Below are positions 1-7,176 of a DNA stretch of 24,816 nucleotides, piece by piece. The notes under the pieces were generated by a model. It made no database searches, was not told the DNA's origin, and was given only the letters and a program-made list of their open reading frames with translations. A program made the translations under genes and the position numbers. Every line of letters starts with the position of its first letter. Within the stretch, counting starts at the first letter, position 1. Location of the stretch: positions 1 to 24,816 of the forward strand of contig CAMYKF010000144.1 in the NCBI GenBank assembly GCA_947258905.1. Reading direction: 5' to 3'. The stretch comes from an uncultured Pirellulaceae bacterium (GTDB lineage Bacteria; Planctomycetota; Planctomycetia; Pirellulales; Pirellulaceae).

Positions 1-1
1 T

Positions 2-1426
2 GGTGCCGACCTGCGCACCGAGTCGGTGGGCATTGTTTTTCAGGCGGATGATGAAGAGCTGTTGAAAAAGACTGCGGGAGTCGTGTTGGGCTTTGTCAAA
101 AACAATGCCGGCGAAGACGCCTTTGAGGTTCAGGACTATCGCAGCGGCAAGTTTGCGGAGTTCGATGATTTCCTGATCGCCCGTTTCGGCACGTGGTTCA
201 TCGTGGCCAACAATAAGAAGTTTGCCAAACGCATGGCCGACAACCTGCTGGACGGAGTGGTCGGGGATGCCCGCCTTGAGGATGTACTGGCTTCCAGTGC
301 GATTTACGCCACTTCTGCCGATTCGCAGTCGCCAGCCGATGATGCATGGGCCTTTGTCGACCTGAAAACGATTCGCGAGGCCGGCGCGGCACGCGAGTTG
401 TTCGCAGGAACCACGGACAACCCGGGTGTTGAACTGCTGTTTGGCGGCATCCTGGAAGCCATTGAGGACGCCGATTTCGCCGCCGCGGCCATGAGATTCA
501 ACGAGCAGACGCTGGCGGTGAAAGCACTCATTCCCTTTGACGCTAAATCGTTTCGCGAAGCCCGCGAGTTCTTTTTCGGCAACCAGTCCCTGGGTCGCGC
601 ACCGTTGCCCCTGGACATTCCCGATTTGCTGGGACAGGTTGTAGCGTATCGTGATCTCGGCAGCTGGTGGCTGTCCAAGGAAGATCTGTTTCCGGAAAAC
701 GTGATCGCCCAGCTGGCACAGGGCGACAGTCAGTTGTCGACCGTGTTCGGCGGCGTGGATTTTGGACAGGATGTTTTGGGAGCGCTGCAGCCGGGAATGC
801 GAGTCCTGGTCAAAAGCCAGGAATATCGGGAAGAAATAACTCCCGATATCCAGATCCCGGCGTTTGCCCTGATGGGTCGATTGCAAAATCCAGACGATGC
901 CCGCCGCTTTCGCGTTTCGTTCCAGAGTCTGATTGGGTTTCTGAACATCAATTCCGGCCAGCAGGGTCGTCCAATGTTCGAGATAATGACGACGAAGGAA
1001 AACGGTATCCAGCTGACTGGCGGCGAATACATGCTGGAAAATGATTCGATGAAGGGCCTGATGCTGTACAACTTTTCGCCCGCCATCGCCTTTCAGGATG
1101 ATTACATGATCATTTCCAGCACCACAGAATTTGCCCGTGAACTGGCCGAAGCATCCAGACATCTCAAGGATGAAACAACGGCTTCCGATTCCAATACGTT
1201 GCTGACGATGAATGCCGCGGCGATCAAGCAACAATTGCTGGTCAATCGCGAAGCGCTGGTGGCCCAGTCGATGGTGGAAAGCGGCAAGACCAGGGACCAG
1301 GCGGCCGCCGAGATTGATCTGGTGCTGGGGTTGATGGACTACCTCAAGGACGCCCGGGCCGATTTTCGCGTGGAACCCGAGCAGATGGTGCTGGACGTGC
1401 AAGTTCAGTTCGAAACAGCACGTTAA
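2..1426 (+). CDS. Uncharacterised protein, 5'-truncated by the window edge (DUF3352-like)
   Basis: The reading frame is open from the first bases of the window, so the true start lies upstream. A GTG at position 26 is only the first possible start inside the window and should not be taken as the real one. About 475 residues are visible, ending at a TAA. The protein is mixed alpha/beta, without a membrane segment in the visible part. It has recurring phrases such as AWAFVDLKTIREAGAARELF and a later FALMGRLQNPDDARRF segment. This layout resembles the large DUF3352-type proteins common in planctomycetes, which usually carry an N-terminal signal or anchor that would be outside the window here. 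The function is unknown. The next gene on the same strand is about 200 bases away across a hairpin-rich spacer, so co-transcription is not obvious. The coding call is secure; the family call is tentative. Confidence 0.8.
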   Translation, partial: GADLRTESVGIVFQADDEELLKKTAGVVLGFVKNNAGEDAFEVQDYRSGKFAEFDDFLIARFGTWFIVANNKKFAKRMADNLLDGVVGDARLEDVLASSAIYATSADSQSPADDAWAFVDLKTIREAGAARELFAGTTDNPGVELLFGGILEAIEDADFAAAAMRFNEQTLAVKALIPFDAKSFREAREFFFGNQSLGRAPLPLDIPDLLGQVVAYRDLGSWWLSKEDLFPENVIAQLAQGDSQLSTVFGGVDFGQDVLGALQPGMRVLVKSQEYREEITPDIQIPAFALMGRLQNPDDARRFRVSFQSLIGFLNINSGQQGRPMFEIMTTKENGIQLTGGEYMLENDSMKGLMLYNFSPAIAFQDDYMIISSTTEFARELAEASRHLKDETTASDSNTLLTMNAAAIKQQLLVNREALVAQSMVESGKTRDQAAAEIDLVLGLMDYLKDARADFRVEPEQMVLDVQVQFETAR

Positions 1427-1625
1427 CAAGGTTGCCCTCCACCAGCAGGTTGGGACGTACGGTTCCCCCGCGCCGGAGGGCAGATCGTCGGGTTGCGGAA
1501 TGACGTGTTCAAGCCGCGAATGCGGCTTCAGTCCCGGCGCGCCGGGACGGGCATCAGCCCGCAGATATTGTCATTCACAGTTTGATAGCCGTGAACGCGG
1601 CGACAGCGAACGACAGGTAATCGCC
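1427..1625. other. Intergenic spacer with several hairpins
   Basis: This spacer holds no convincing gene. GCCCTCC (1434-1440) can pair with GGAGGGC (1475-1481). It is followed by two adjacent palindromes at 1511-1548, listed separately. The frame of the next gene stays open back to 1500, but that extension would translate the palindromic repeat and lacks family similarity, so the spacer is treated as non-coding. No clear promoter was recognised. Confidence 0.5.
1511..1548. repeat. Tandem palindromes (REP-like)
   Basis: AAGCCGC (1511-1517) and GCGGCTT (1522-1528) form a 7-bp stem around a GAAT loop. Two bases later comes the perfect 18-bp palindrome GTCCCGGCGCGCCGGGAC (1531-1548). The same GC-rich core recurs at 4314-4327 and 20920-20943, always outside genes. 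This suggests a dispersed intergenic repeat family. It could act as a transcription terminator or an mRNA-stabilising hairpin, but no T-tract follows here. Confidence 0.7.
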
Positions 1626-2999
1626 ATGACTATGACCATCGGTCTTCGACATATCGACCCCCGCGACGCGTGGTCCCGCTGGCAACCCACCGACGGACAA
1701 CCCTGGGATCATCGCATGGCAGCGCACTTGTTACGGCGTGCCGGGTTCGGTGTTTCACCGGCTGAACTAAATCGCTGTGTCGAGCTGGGTTTTCAGGGAA
1801 CCGTCGATGCCCTGTTTGACCGCTCGGCTGAACAGACTTTCGACGACGAGATGAAGCCGATCGAGCGAGTGCTGGCCAGTTCCCAGGACCCGCAGCAACT
1901 GGCCTCCTGGTGGCTGCTGCGAATGCGGCAGACCCCCTGTCAGTTGCTGGAAAAAGCCACCCTGTTCTGGCATGGTCATTTTGCGACGGGCGCAGAAAAG
2001 GTGCAAAATGCCCGCGCCATGCTGGCCCAGAACCGCCTGTTGCGGGAGTACGCCCTCGGCAAATTCGAACCGATGGTGCAAGGCATCTCGCGCGATGTGG
2101 CGATGCTGATCTACCTGGATTCTGAAGACAATCGAAAGACGCGACCCAACGAAAATTATGCCCGGGAACTAATGGAGCTGTTTTGCCTGGGGCCCGGCAA
2201 TTACACCGAACAGGACATCAAGGAGATCGCTCGTTGCTTTACCGGCTGGCAAGTTTATCGTGGCGCGTTTCGGTTTAATCGTTACCAGCACGATCGGGGC
2301 GAAAAAGACTTCCTCGGACAAAGCGGCAATTTTTCCGGAGAACAAGCCGTGCGAATTGTGCTCGATCAGCCGGCCGCGCCGAGGTTTCTGGCCCGTAAAC
2401 TGATTCGCTTCTTCGTGATTGATGATCATCCGCTGGACGACGCCTTCATCGAGCCGATTGCCACACAATTGCGAGACAGTGATTTTGATCTGGGATTGGC
2501 TATTCGCACGATTCTGGAAAGCAAGTTCCTTTATTCCGACGAGGCGATCGGCGGCAAGGTCCGTAGTCCGGTGGAAATGGCGATCGGGATGCTGCGGTTC
2601 CTGGGTGCCTCGGTCAACATGAACGAGTTGCGTGGCCGATTGCTGACACTGGGACATCTCCCCCTGTATCCGCCCAACGTCAAGGGTTGGGAGGGCGGTC
2701 GGCAATGGATCAATGCATCAACCTATTTCGGCCGCGCCAACCTGGTGCGGGATTTGGTGAGCAGTGACGAGACGACCTTTGAGGCCGGTTCCGTCGAAGC
2801 GGCGTTGAAGGTCACGGAATCCAGCAAACCCGAAACCTGGGTGCGCAGGGTCGTGGATGCCCAGGTGGCGGTGGAGATCCCCGACGAGACCCTGGTCCAG
2901 CTCGTCGAGTTCGCTGCTGACCGGCGGACCGACATCCATCAACGCGTCATCAATGTACTTACCGCCATCGGTGCCACCCCCGAGTTTCAACTGGCTTGA
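1626..2999 (+). CDS. DUF1800 family protein
   Basis: This is a 457-residue protein with clear DUF1800 hallmarks. An N-terminal AAHLLRRAGFGVSPAEL segment is followed by LFWHGHFATGAEKVQ, LREYALGKFEPMVQGISRD, and the diagnostic ENYARELMELFCLGPGNYTE stretch leading into ARCFTGW. A late LPLYPPNVKGWEGGRQWI segment is also typical. DUF1800 proteins have no established biochemical activity. They are almost always encoded beside a DUF1501 gene, as here, and are thought to work with it, probably in the cell envelope. The ATG at 1626 is chosen because AGGTAA lies just upstream and because the longer frame from 1500 would translate a palindromic repeat and an unrelated Arg/Cys-rich leader. No clear signal peptide is visible. 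The following DUF1501 gene starts 35 bases after the stop, so the two genes are probably one operon. Confidence 0.92.
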   Translation: MTMTIGLRHIDPRDAWSRWQPTDGQPWDHRMAAHLLRRAGFGVSPAELNRCVELGFQGTVDALFDRSAEQTFDDEMKPIERVLASSQDPQQLASWWLLRMRQTPCQLLEKATLFWHGHFATGAEKVQNARAMLAQNRLLREYALGKFEPMVQGISRDVAMLIYLDSEDNRKTRPNENYARELMELFCLGPGNYTEQDIKEIARCFTGWQVYRGAFRFNRYQHDRGEKDFLGQSGNFSGEQAVRIVLDQPAAPRFLARKLIRFFVIDDHPLDDAFIEPIATQLRDSDFDLGLAIRTILESKFLYSDEAIGGKVRSPVEMAIGMLRFLGASVNMNELRGRLLTLGHLPLYPPNVKGWEGGRQWINASTYFGRANLVRDLVSSDETTFEAGSVEAALKVTESSKPETWVRRVVDAQVAVEIPDETLVQLVEFAADRRTDIHQRVINVLTAIGATPEFQLA

Positions 3000-3021
3000 G
3001 GCAAACAGCCACAATCCAAAA

Positions 3022-3026
3022 AGAGG
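3022..3026 (+). promoter_or_regulatory. Shine-Dalgarno site of the DUF1501 gene
   Basis: AGAGG lies eight bases before the ATG at 3035. It decides the start, because the frame is open further upstream to 2996 inside the DUF1800 gene. Confidence 0.7.
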
Positions 3027-3034
3027 AAAGACCC

Positions 3035-4252
3035 ATGACCACTCGACGACAATTTATTCAGGCGGCATTCGGCAGTACGGCGCTGGTCAGTCTCTCAGCT
3101 GGCGTGCCGCAGGTATTGCTGGGCGCATCGGCCCGCGCAGCCGTGGAACCCGGTGACAACATCCTGGTCGTGATTCAGCTGTCCGGCGGCAACGACGGTT
3201 TGAATACCGTGATCCCGTTCGGCGATGACGAGTACTACAAGAACCGATTTACGCTTGCCATCGGGCGCAATCAGGTTTCCCGAATCAATGACCATATCGG
3301 ATTGCATCCGGCGCTCAGCGGGTTCGCCGGTATGCTGGACGCGGGTCAGCTGTCCATTGTGCAGGGTGTGGGTTATCCGAATCCCAACCGCTCGCATTTC
3401 GAATCGATGGACTTGTGGCATACAGCGCACCGGGTCGACGAGAGTATTCGGCTTGGCTGGTTGGGCCGCTGTATTGATGGTGGTCATCTGGGCGAGGATT
3501 TGCCGGCGGTGCATTACGGCCAGGGCCGCCAGCCACTGGCGCTGGCCACACGCGACAAGCCGGTGGCCTCGATCACCAGTCTCGATCAGTTTCGCTTGCG
3601 TACCGGCAGCAACCAGCGTCTGTCTCGCAGCATTTTGGACGACATCAATCGTCCCCGAAATCGCGACAACGAGCTGCTGGGTTTCATCCACGACAGCGCT
3701 TCAGTTGCATTGCGCACCAGCCAGCGAATTGAGGACGTGATCGATCCACGTGAGGGCAACAACGGTTATCCGCCCACTTCACTGGGCCGCAAACTGCGCG
3801 CGGTTTCGCAATTGATCGAGTCGGGATTGCAAACGCGAATCTACTATGTCACGCATGAGGGTTTCGACACTCATTCCAACCAGCTGGAAGCACACGCCGG
3901 GCTATTGCGTGAACTGGGTGATGCGACAGCTGCCTTTGTGAACGATCTGGACAGCAAGGGACATGGCGATCGCACAGCCGTCATGACGTTTTCTGAATTC
4001 GGCCGACGCGTCCGCGAGAACGCCAGTCGCGGAACCGACCATGGCACGGCGGCTCCCATGTTTCTGGCCGGAAACAGGATTCAGCCTGGTCCATTGAACG
4101 ATCATCCCGACATGAACGACCTGGATCAGGGTGATCTCAAATTCACAGTGGATTACCGCAGTGTTTACGCCACGTTGCTGGAAGAGTGGCTGGGTATCGA
4201 CAGTCAGCCGATACTCGGCGGCAGGTTTGAGACGCTGGATCTGCTTGCCTGA
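3035..4252 (+). CDS. DUF1501 family protein with Tat signal
   Basis: This is a 405-residue protein. It begins MTTRRQFIQAAFGSTALVSL, a twin-arginine export signal with RR at residues 4-5, a hydrophobic stretch and an ASARA cleavage-like site near residues 30-34. The mature part starts with NILVVIQLSGGNDGLNTVIP, the DUF1501 signature. It continues with SHFESMDLWHTA, GWLGRCIDGG, YYVTHEGFDTHSNQ and a C-terminal FSEFGRRVRENASRGTDHGT block. The family belongs to the alkaline-phosphatase/sulfatase-like superfamily, and the conserved Asp/His residues in these blocks may bind metal. The true substrate is unknown. The close upstream DUF1800 gene makes the standard DUF1800-DUF1501 pair. Export folded through Tat would fit a cofactor-containing envelope enzyme. 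The downstream neighbour is convergent. Confidence 0.94.
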   Translation: MTTRRQFIQAAFGSTALVSLSAGVPQVLLGASARAAVEPGDNILVVIQLSGGNDGLNTVIPFGDDEYYKNRFTLAIGRNQVSRINDHIGLHPALSGFAGMLDAGQLSIVQGVGYPNPNRSHFESMDLWHTAHRVDESIRLGWLGRCIDGGHLGEDLPAVHYGQGRQPLALATRDKPVASITSLDQFRLRTGSNQRLSRSILDDINRPRNRDNELLGFIHDSASVALRTSQRIEDVIDPREGNNGYPPTSLGRKLRAVSQLIESGLQTRIYYVTHEGFDTHSNQLEAHAGLLRELGDATAAFVNDLDSKGHGDRTAVMTFSEFGRRVRENASRGTDHGTAAPMFLAGNRIQPGPLNDHPDMNDLDQGDLKFTVDYRSVYATLLEEWLGIDSQPILGGRFETLDLLA

Positions 4253-4283
4253 TGCCCGTCATCTTGCGACTGCGCCCGGTCGA

Positions 4284-4360
4284 TCAACCCTCACCCGCCG
4301 CTACGCGGCGACCCCCGGCGCGCCGGGATCTTTGACTCCTCCAATCATGGGAGAGGTTGA
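4284..4360. repeat. MITE-like palindromic element between convergent genes
   Basis: The element is bounded by TCAACC (4284-4289) and its reverse complement GGTTGA (4355-4360), each continued by CTC/GAG-rich bases. Inside are a CGCCG-CTACG-CGGCG hairpin (4296-4310) and the CCCGGCGCGCCGGG palindrome (4314-4327) shared with two other intergenic sites in the window. It lies between the DUF1501 stop and the convergent methyltransferase stop, where it could help end transcription. It codes for nothing recognisable. Confidence 0.6.
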
Positions 4361-4375
4361 ATGAAGGATCGACTG

Positions 4376-5374
4376 CTACGCGGCGCTGCGCAATTGCGAT
4401 TGGGAGGTGGCCGGTCTGGTCATCAGCACAACTGATTGACGCTGGTGATGGCGGGGCAGGATTTGCTGGATGTCAAAAAAACGGCCCCAGACCCTTTGCA
4501 AATATGCGTTGCTGTGAAAGACCTGACTGCGATAGGGTCCGGTTTGGCGGAATCGATAGACCAGTCGCTCGGCGGGTAGCGGCTGCCACAGCTCATCCAT
4601 CGCGAACTGGCCGCCTTGCAGCATGGACTTGATCAACCGATTGGTTTCATCCAGTTCGCGCATGGCCACCCAGGTGTCTTCGTTGTGCACCGTCAAATAG
4701 CACAGGCCACCGGGCCGCAACACACGCCGCAATTCGGCCAGCCAGCTGGTTTCAAAGGTGTCGATGTGCGTGAACACGGAAAACGCGCAAGTCACATCCA
4801 TCGAATGATCGGGCAAAGGCAGCGACGGCATGCTGGAATTAAAAACGGGCTTGAGCTGTGGCGGCATGTACTGGCATAACCAGCGAATATGCCGCCGATT
4901 GATGTCGCTACCCCAGATCTCCGGAATCCCCGACTGCGTGCAAAAGTGTCTGGTCACGCGGCCTGAGGCGCAGCCAAAATCCAGCAACGAATTCACTTCA
5001 ATCCCGAGGCCGGTTGCCGCACGCATGACTTTCAGGTAATCGGCCAGACCGGCCATCCAGTAACTGGTATCGAATCCGGCGCAATATCCTTCGCGATCCT
5101 GATCGCCAGGAATGGGCCACGGGTCTCGCTCCACGAAATCACGGAAGGACTGACCCGCCAGAAGTTCGTCGGAGATGATGTTGCGTCGGTTTCGAAAGTG
5201 CGACTCATCCCACGAGTTGATCGGTGGTCGCACCACAAATTCCGCTTCATCCAGCGTGTTGATGCTGAAGTCATCTTCCCAGCAGTCGGGTCGGCAGGCT
5301 GTTGACGCAGCCGGGTCGTCGTGTTGCGCGCGTTGGCGTTGGCCTGGGTTCATCACAGCGGAATCTCGGGTCAT
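4376..5374 (-). CDS. Class I SAM-dependent methyltransferase
   Basis: From the ATG at 5374 the protein has 332 residues. The SAM-binding motif I is SLLDFGCASGRVTRHF near residues 130-143. It is followed by an acidic ribose-binding residue in WGSDINRRHI, then DVTCAFSVFTHID and the ELRRVLRPGGLCYLTVH strand typical of Methyltransf_11/25-type folds. The substrate cannot be read from sequence; small molecules, lipids and sugars are all possible. The region before the core (residues 40-90, including a SWDESHFRNRRNIISDELLAG stretch) is not a standard domain. The start is uncertain: the frame is open to 5614, but the extra 80 residues are Arg/Ser-rich without recognisable similarity, and ATGs exist at 5374 and 5353, neither with a good ribosome site. 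The gene is isolated, convergent with DUF1501 and divergent from the next gene. Confidence 0.85.
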   Translation of the reverse strand: MTRDSAVMNPGQRQRAQHDDPAASTACRPDCWEDDFSINTLDEAEFVVRPPINSWDESHFRNRRNIISDELLAGQSFRDFVERDPWPIPGDQDREGYCAGFDTSYWMAGLADYLKVMRAATGLGIEVNSLLDFGCASGRVTRHFCTQSGIPEIWGSDINRRHIRWLCQYMPPQLKPVFNSSMPSLPLPDHSMDVTCAFSVFTHIDTFETSWLAELRRVLRPGGLCYLTVHNEDTWVAMRELDETNRLIKSMLQGGQFAMDELWQPLPAERLVYRFRQTGPYRSQVFHSNAYLQRVWGRFFDIQQILPRHHQRQSVVLMTRPATSQSQLRSAA

Positions 5375-5586
5375 CAAAATCGACAGAACAGGGAGTTTTT
5401 CGCGGCTGGAAGAGTCGATGCCGCGGGCGGTCGATATAGATGCCAATCGGATTCCTGCGCGCTCGCGGATATGATTTACCGGAATTGCGGGTCGTGACGA
5501 TAAGGCAACCTGCGCAACCTCCCTGAAGGAGGCGTTGGCGTGAGTTGACCGGATGCCTGGCAAAACCCGCAAAAACCGGCGTTTTG

Positions 5587-5607
5587 CTCCCCACACGGGG
5601 AGTTTTT
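5587..5607 (+). terminator. Terminator-like hairpin upstream of the coiled-coil gene
   Basis: CTCCCC (5587-5592) pairs with GGGGAG (5597-5602) around ACAC and is followed directly by TTTTT. This is a textbook plus-strand intrinsic terminator, but no plus-strand gene lies before it. It may stop antisense read-through across the methyltransferase 5' region or end an unrecognised small RNA. Confidence 0.45.
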
Positions 5608-5653
5608 GCGACAATGGACGGATGGTTGCCAGGCCTGAATCAAGGCGATTTCG

Positions 5654-5683
5654 TTGACACTTTTTTTGCGGCCCAAGTATACT
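5654..5683 (+). promoter_or_regulatory. Near-consensus sigma70-type promoter
   Basis: A perfect -35 box TTGACA (5654-5659) is separated by 18 bases from a -10 box TATACT (5678-5683). Transcription should start near 5690, giving an untranslated leader of about 150 bases before the gene at 5844. This is the best promoter match in the window and predicts strong constitutive expression of the two small membrane-protein genes that follow. Confidence 0.8.
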
Positions 5684-5843
5684 AATTCACTACGGCAAAA
5701 TACGAATTCTGGGGGGGCCGGGGTGCATGTGCTGCAGGCATGGATTCTCGCCTTTCCTGATTTGCGGTCCACGCGTCGCCAACTGCGTAGAATAAACCGA
5801 GTCTGACAGACATTATCAAGACACACTAACTGGGGATTCCACG

Positions 5844-6674
5844 ATGAATCTAGTGGGCAAAATCATCACGATTCTGATTCTGTTGTTGAGCGTTTGCTTT
5901 TTAATGATTGGCGTGATGGTCAACGCTTCGCATCAGAACTGGAAGGCAATGGCGCTGAAGAACAAGGAGCTTGTGGAATCCGCCTCACGCGAGAAGAAAG
6001 TGATTCTGGAGCAGACGCAGGAGAAGGACCTGATCATCGAAACGGAAAAGGTCGCGCGTATGTTGCGTTTGCAGCAGCTGGAGTCCCAGTTGAATCTGGC
6101 CAAGCAGGAACGTGACCAGGCGAACGCCGATCTGGCAGCCCAGCGTGTCAAGGCTCAGCAAAACATGATCCAGGCCAACGAAGCTGAAGAGCGACTGGCA
6201 CAGCAGGATGGATTGATCACCAGCCTGCAAGAGCAACTCAAGGCATCGACTATCGATGTGGCCCAGCAACGGGAAAAGGTCGTTGAAATGACCAACCAGA
6301 TCTTTGAACTGGAAGGAACCAAGCGTCAGATGCAGGCGACCCTGGGCGATCTGCAGGCCGAAACGACACAGGCCCGCAAGGTCATGATGGCCAACGGCAT
6401 TACTTTGACCGATTTGACCAGTCACATCCCGCGTGCGCTGGATGGTGAGGTGACGTACGTGATGGAGGACAATATTTCCGTCAATCTGGGAGAGGATGAT
6501 GGATTGTTAAAAGGCCACACGGTGGACATTCATCGCGACGGCCGCTATGTCGGCACCGCACGTATCTTCAAGGCCGAGCCCAATCGGTCAGCCGCGGAGT
6601 TGATTCCGGGTCTCAGCAGTCTGCCGGTGCAGATTGGTGATCATGTCACGACCAAATGGGTCCGCGATCAATAG
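5844..6674 (+). CDS. Membrane-anchored coiled-coil protein, uncharacterised
   Basis: This is a 276-residue protein with three visible parts. Residues 4-27 (GKIITILILLLSVCFLMIGVMV) form one membrane helix. Residues 30-180 are a long Gln/Glu/Lys/Ala-rich coiled coil. Residues 195-276 form a compact domain with VTYVMEDNISVNLGEDDGLL, HTVDIHRDGRYVGTARIF and a final IGDHVTTKWV. The C-terminal domain looks like a small beta-barrel of the sort seen in cell-shape or flagellar accessory proteins, including FlgT C-terminal-like folds, but this is a visual impression only. The likely topology is an inner-membrane anchor with a coiled-coil stalk projecting into the periplasm. GGGGA lies 12 bases before the ATG. 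A strong promoter precedes the gene, and a small membrane-protein gene follows 53 bases downstream, making a two-gene unit closed by a terminator. The type is probably lineage-specific to planctomycetes; the function is unknown. Confidence 0.85.
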   Translation: MNLVGKIITILILLLSVCFLMIGVMVNASHQNWKAMALKNKELVESASREKKVILEQTQEKDLIIETEKVARMLRLQQLESQLNLAKQERDQANADLAAQRVKAQQNMIQANEAEERLAQQDGLITSLQEQLKASTIDVAQQREKVVEMTNQIFELEGTKRQMQATLGDLQAETTQARKVMMANGITLTDLTSHIPRALDGEVTYVMEDNISVNLGEDDGLLKGHTVDIHRDGRYVGTARIFKAEPNRSAAELIPGLSSLPVQIGDHVTTKWVRDQ

Positions 6675-6727
6675 TCATCCGCAAGGACGAGCATCGCATT
6701 GAAGCGTTGAATTAAGGAACCGACCAC

Positions 6728-6994
6728 ATGTCAGAACCGACTTTTGAAGCATCCGCGCCGATCGAAGAGCCGATTGCCCCGACTTCCTTTCGCGGTGCCC
6801 CGCCCCGCAAGCAGAGCTTCAGTGTGTATACGGTGATGCTAATCGTTTCGTTCATTTGCCTGCTGGTCGGCAGCCTGTTGCTGCTGAACGAACTCGGCAA
6901 CTATGGCGGACTCGGTGATTTCCCCTGGAAAACAGGCGATGCCCAGCCGCAGTTGAGTTACATTGCCGATCTGATGGGACAATTCCGCGCGTAA
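6728..6994 (+). CDS. Small single-span membrane protein, uncharacterised
   Basis: This is an 88-residue protein. An acidic, Pro-rich N-terminus (residues 1-25) is followed by a basic PPRKQS segment, one strong membrane helix near residues 32-55 (VYTVMLIVSFICLLVGSLLL) and a short polar C-terminus ending in QLSYIADLMGQFRA. The basic residues before the helix favour an N-in orientation. AAGGAA lies about nine bases before the ATG. The gene follows the coiled-coil protein on the same strand and ends just before a strong terminator, so the two probably form one transcript and may interact in the membrane. No family with a known role was recognised. Confidence 0.8.
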   Translation: MSEPTFEASAPIEEPIAPTSFRGAPPRKQSFSVYTVMLIVSFICLLVGSLLLLNELGNYGGLGDFPWKTGDAQPQLSYIADLMGQFRA

Positions 6995-7026
6995 GCGTCT
7001 GCTGATATCACACAAAAGATTTTTTC

Positions 7027-7056
7027 AGCCCTGCCATTTTACGGCAGGGCTTTTTT
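7027..7056 (+). terminator. Strong intrinsic terminator
   Basis: AGCCCTGCC (7027-7035) pairs perfectly with GGCAGGGCT (7043-7051) around a seven-base loop, followed by a T run to 7056. It closes the transcript of the two membrane-protein genes and separates it from the MoxR operon. Confidence 0.9.
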
Positions 7057-7176
7057 GATGCGCGCACAAGGGTATGTGGAATGAAATGGCAGACAATGGC
7101 GGACAAAACAGTTACGATTGACGGTAGCCGTGCCGTGCCAATGCGGCATGATCCTGGGCAACCTTGAAAACAGAAA

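Larger units (their letters stand above)
5375..5843. other. 469-base divergent intergenic region
   Basis: The region lies between two divergent genes. It holds a short CCTCC-CTGAA-GGAGG hairpin (5518-5532), a terminator-like hairpin with a T5 tail (5587-5607), a near-consensus promoter (5654-5683) and a 150-base leader to the start codon at 5844. A 116-residue minus-strand frame (5476-5826) runs through all of these signals and shows no similarity to a known family, so it is not called. A small RNA ending at the hairpin is possible but unsupported beyond this structure. Confidence 0.5.

Noticed and set aside
5375..5614. 80-residue N-terminal extension of the methyltransferase
   Set aside because: It is basic, low in conservation and crosses hairpins; later ATGs give a sensible protein.
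5476..5826. 116-residue minus-strand frame in the divergent spacer
   Set aside because: It spans a terminator hairpin, a near-consensus promoter and a leader, and it is Cys/Arg-rich without similarity.
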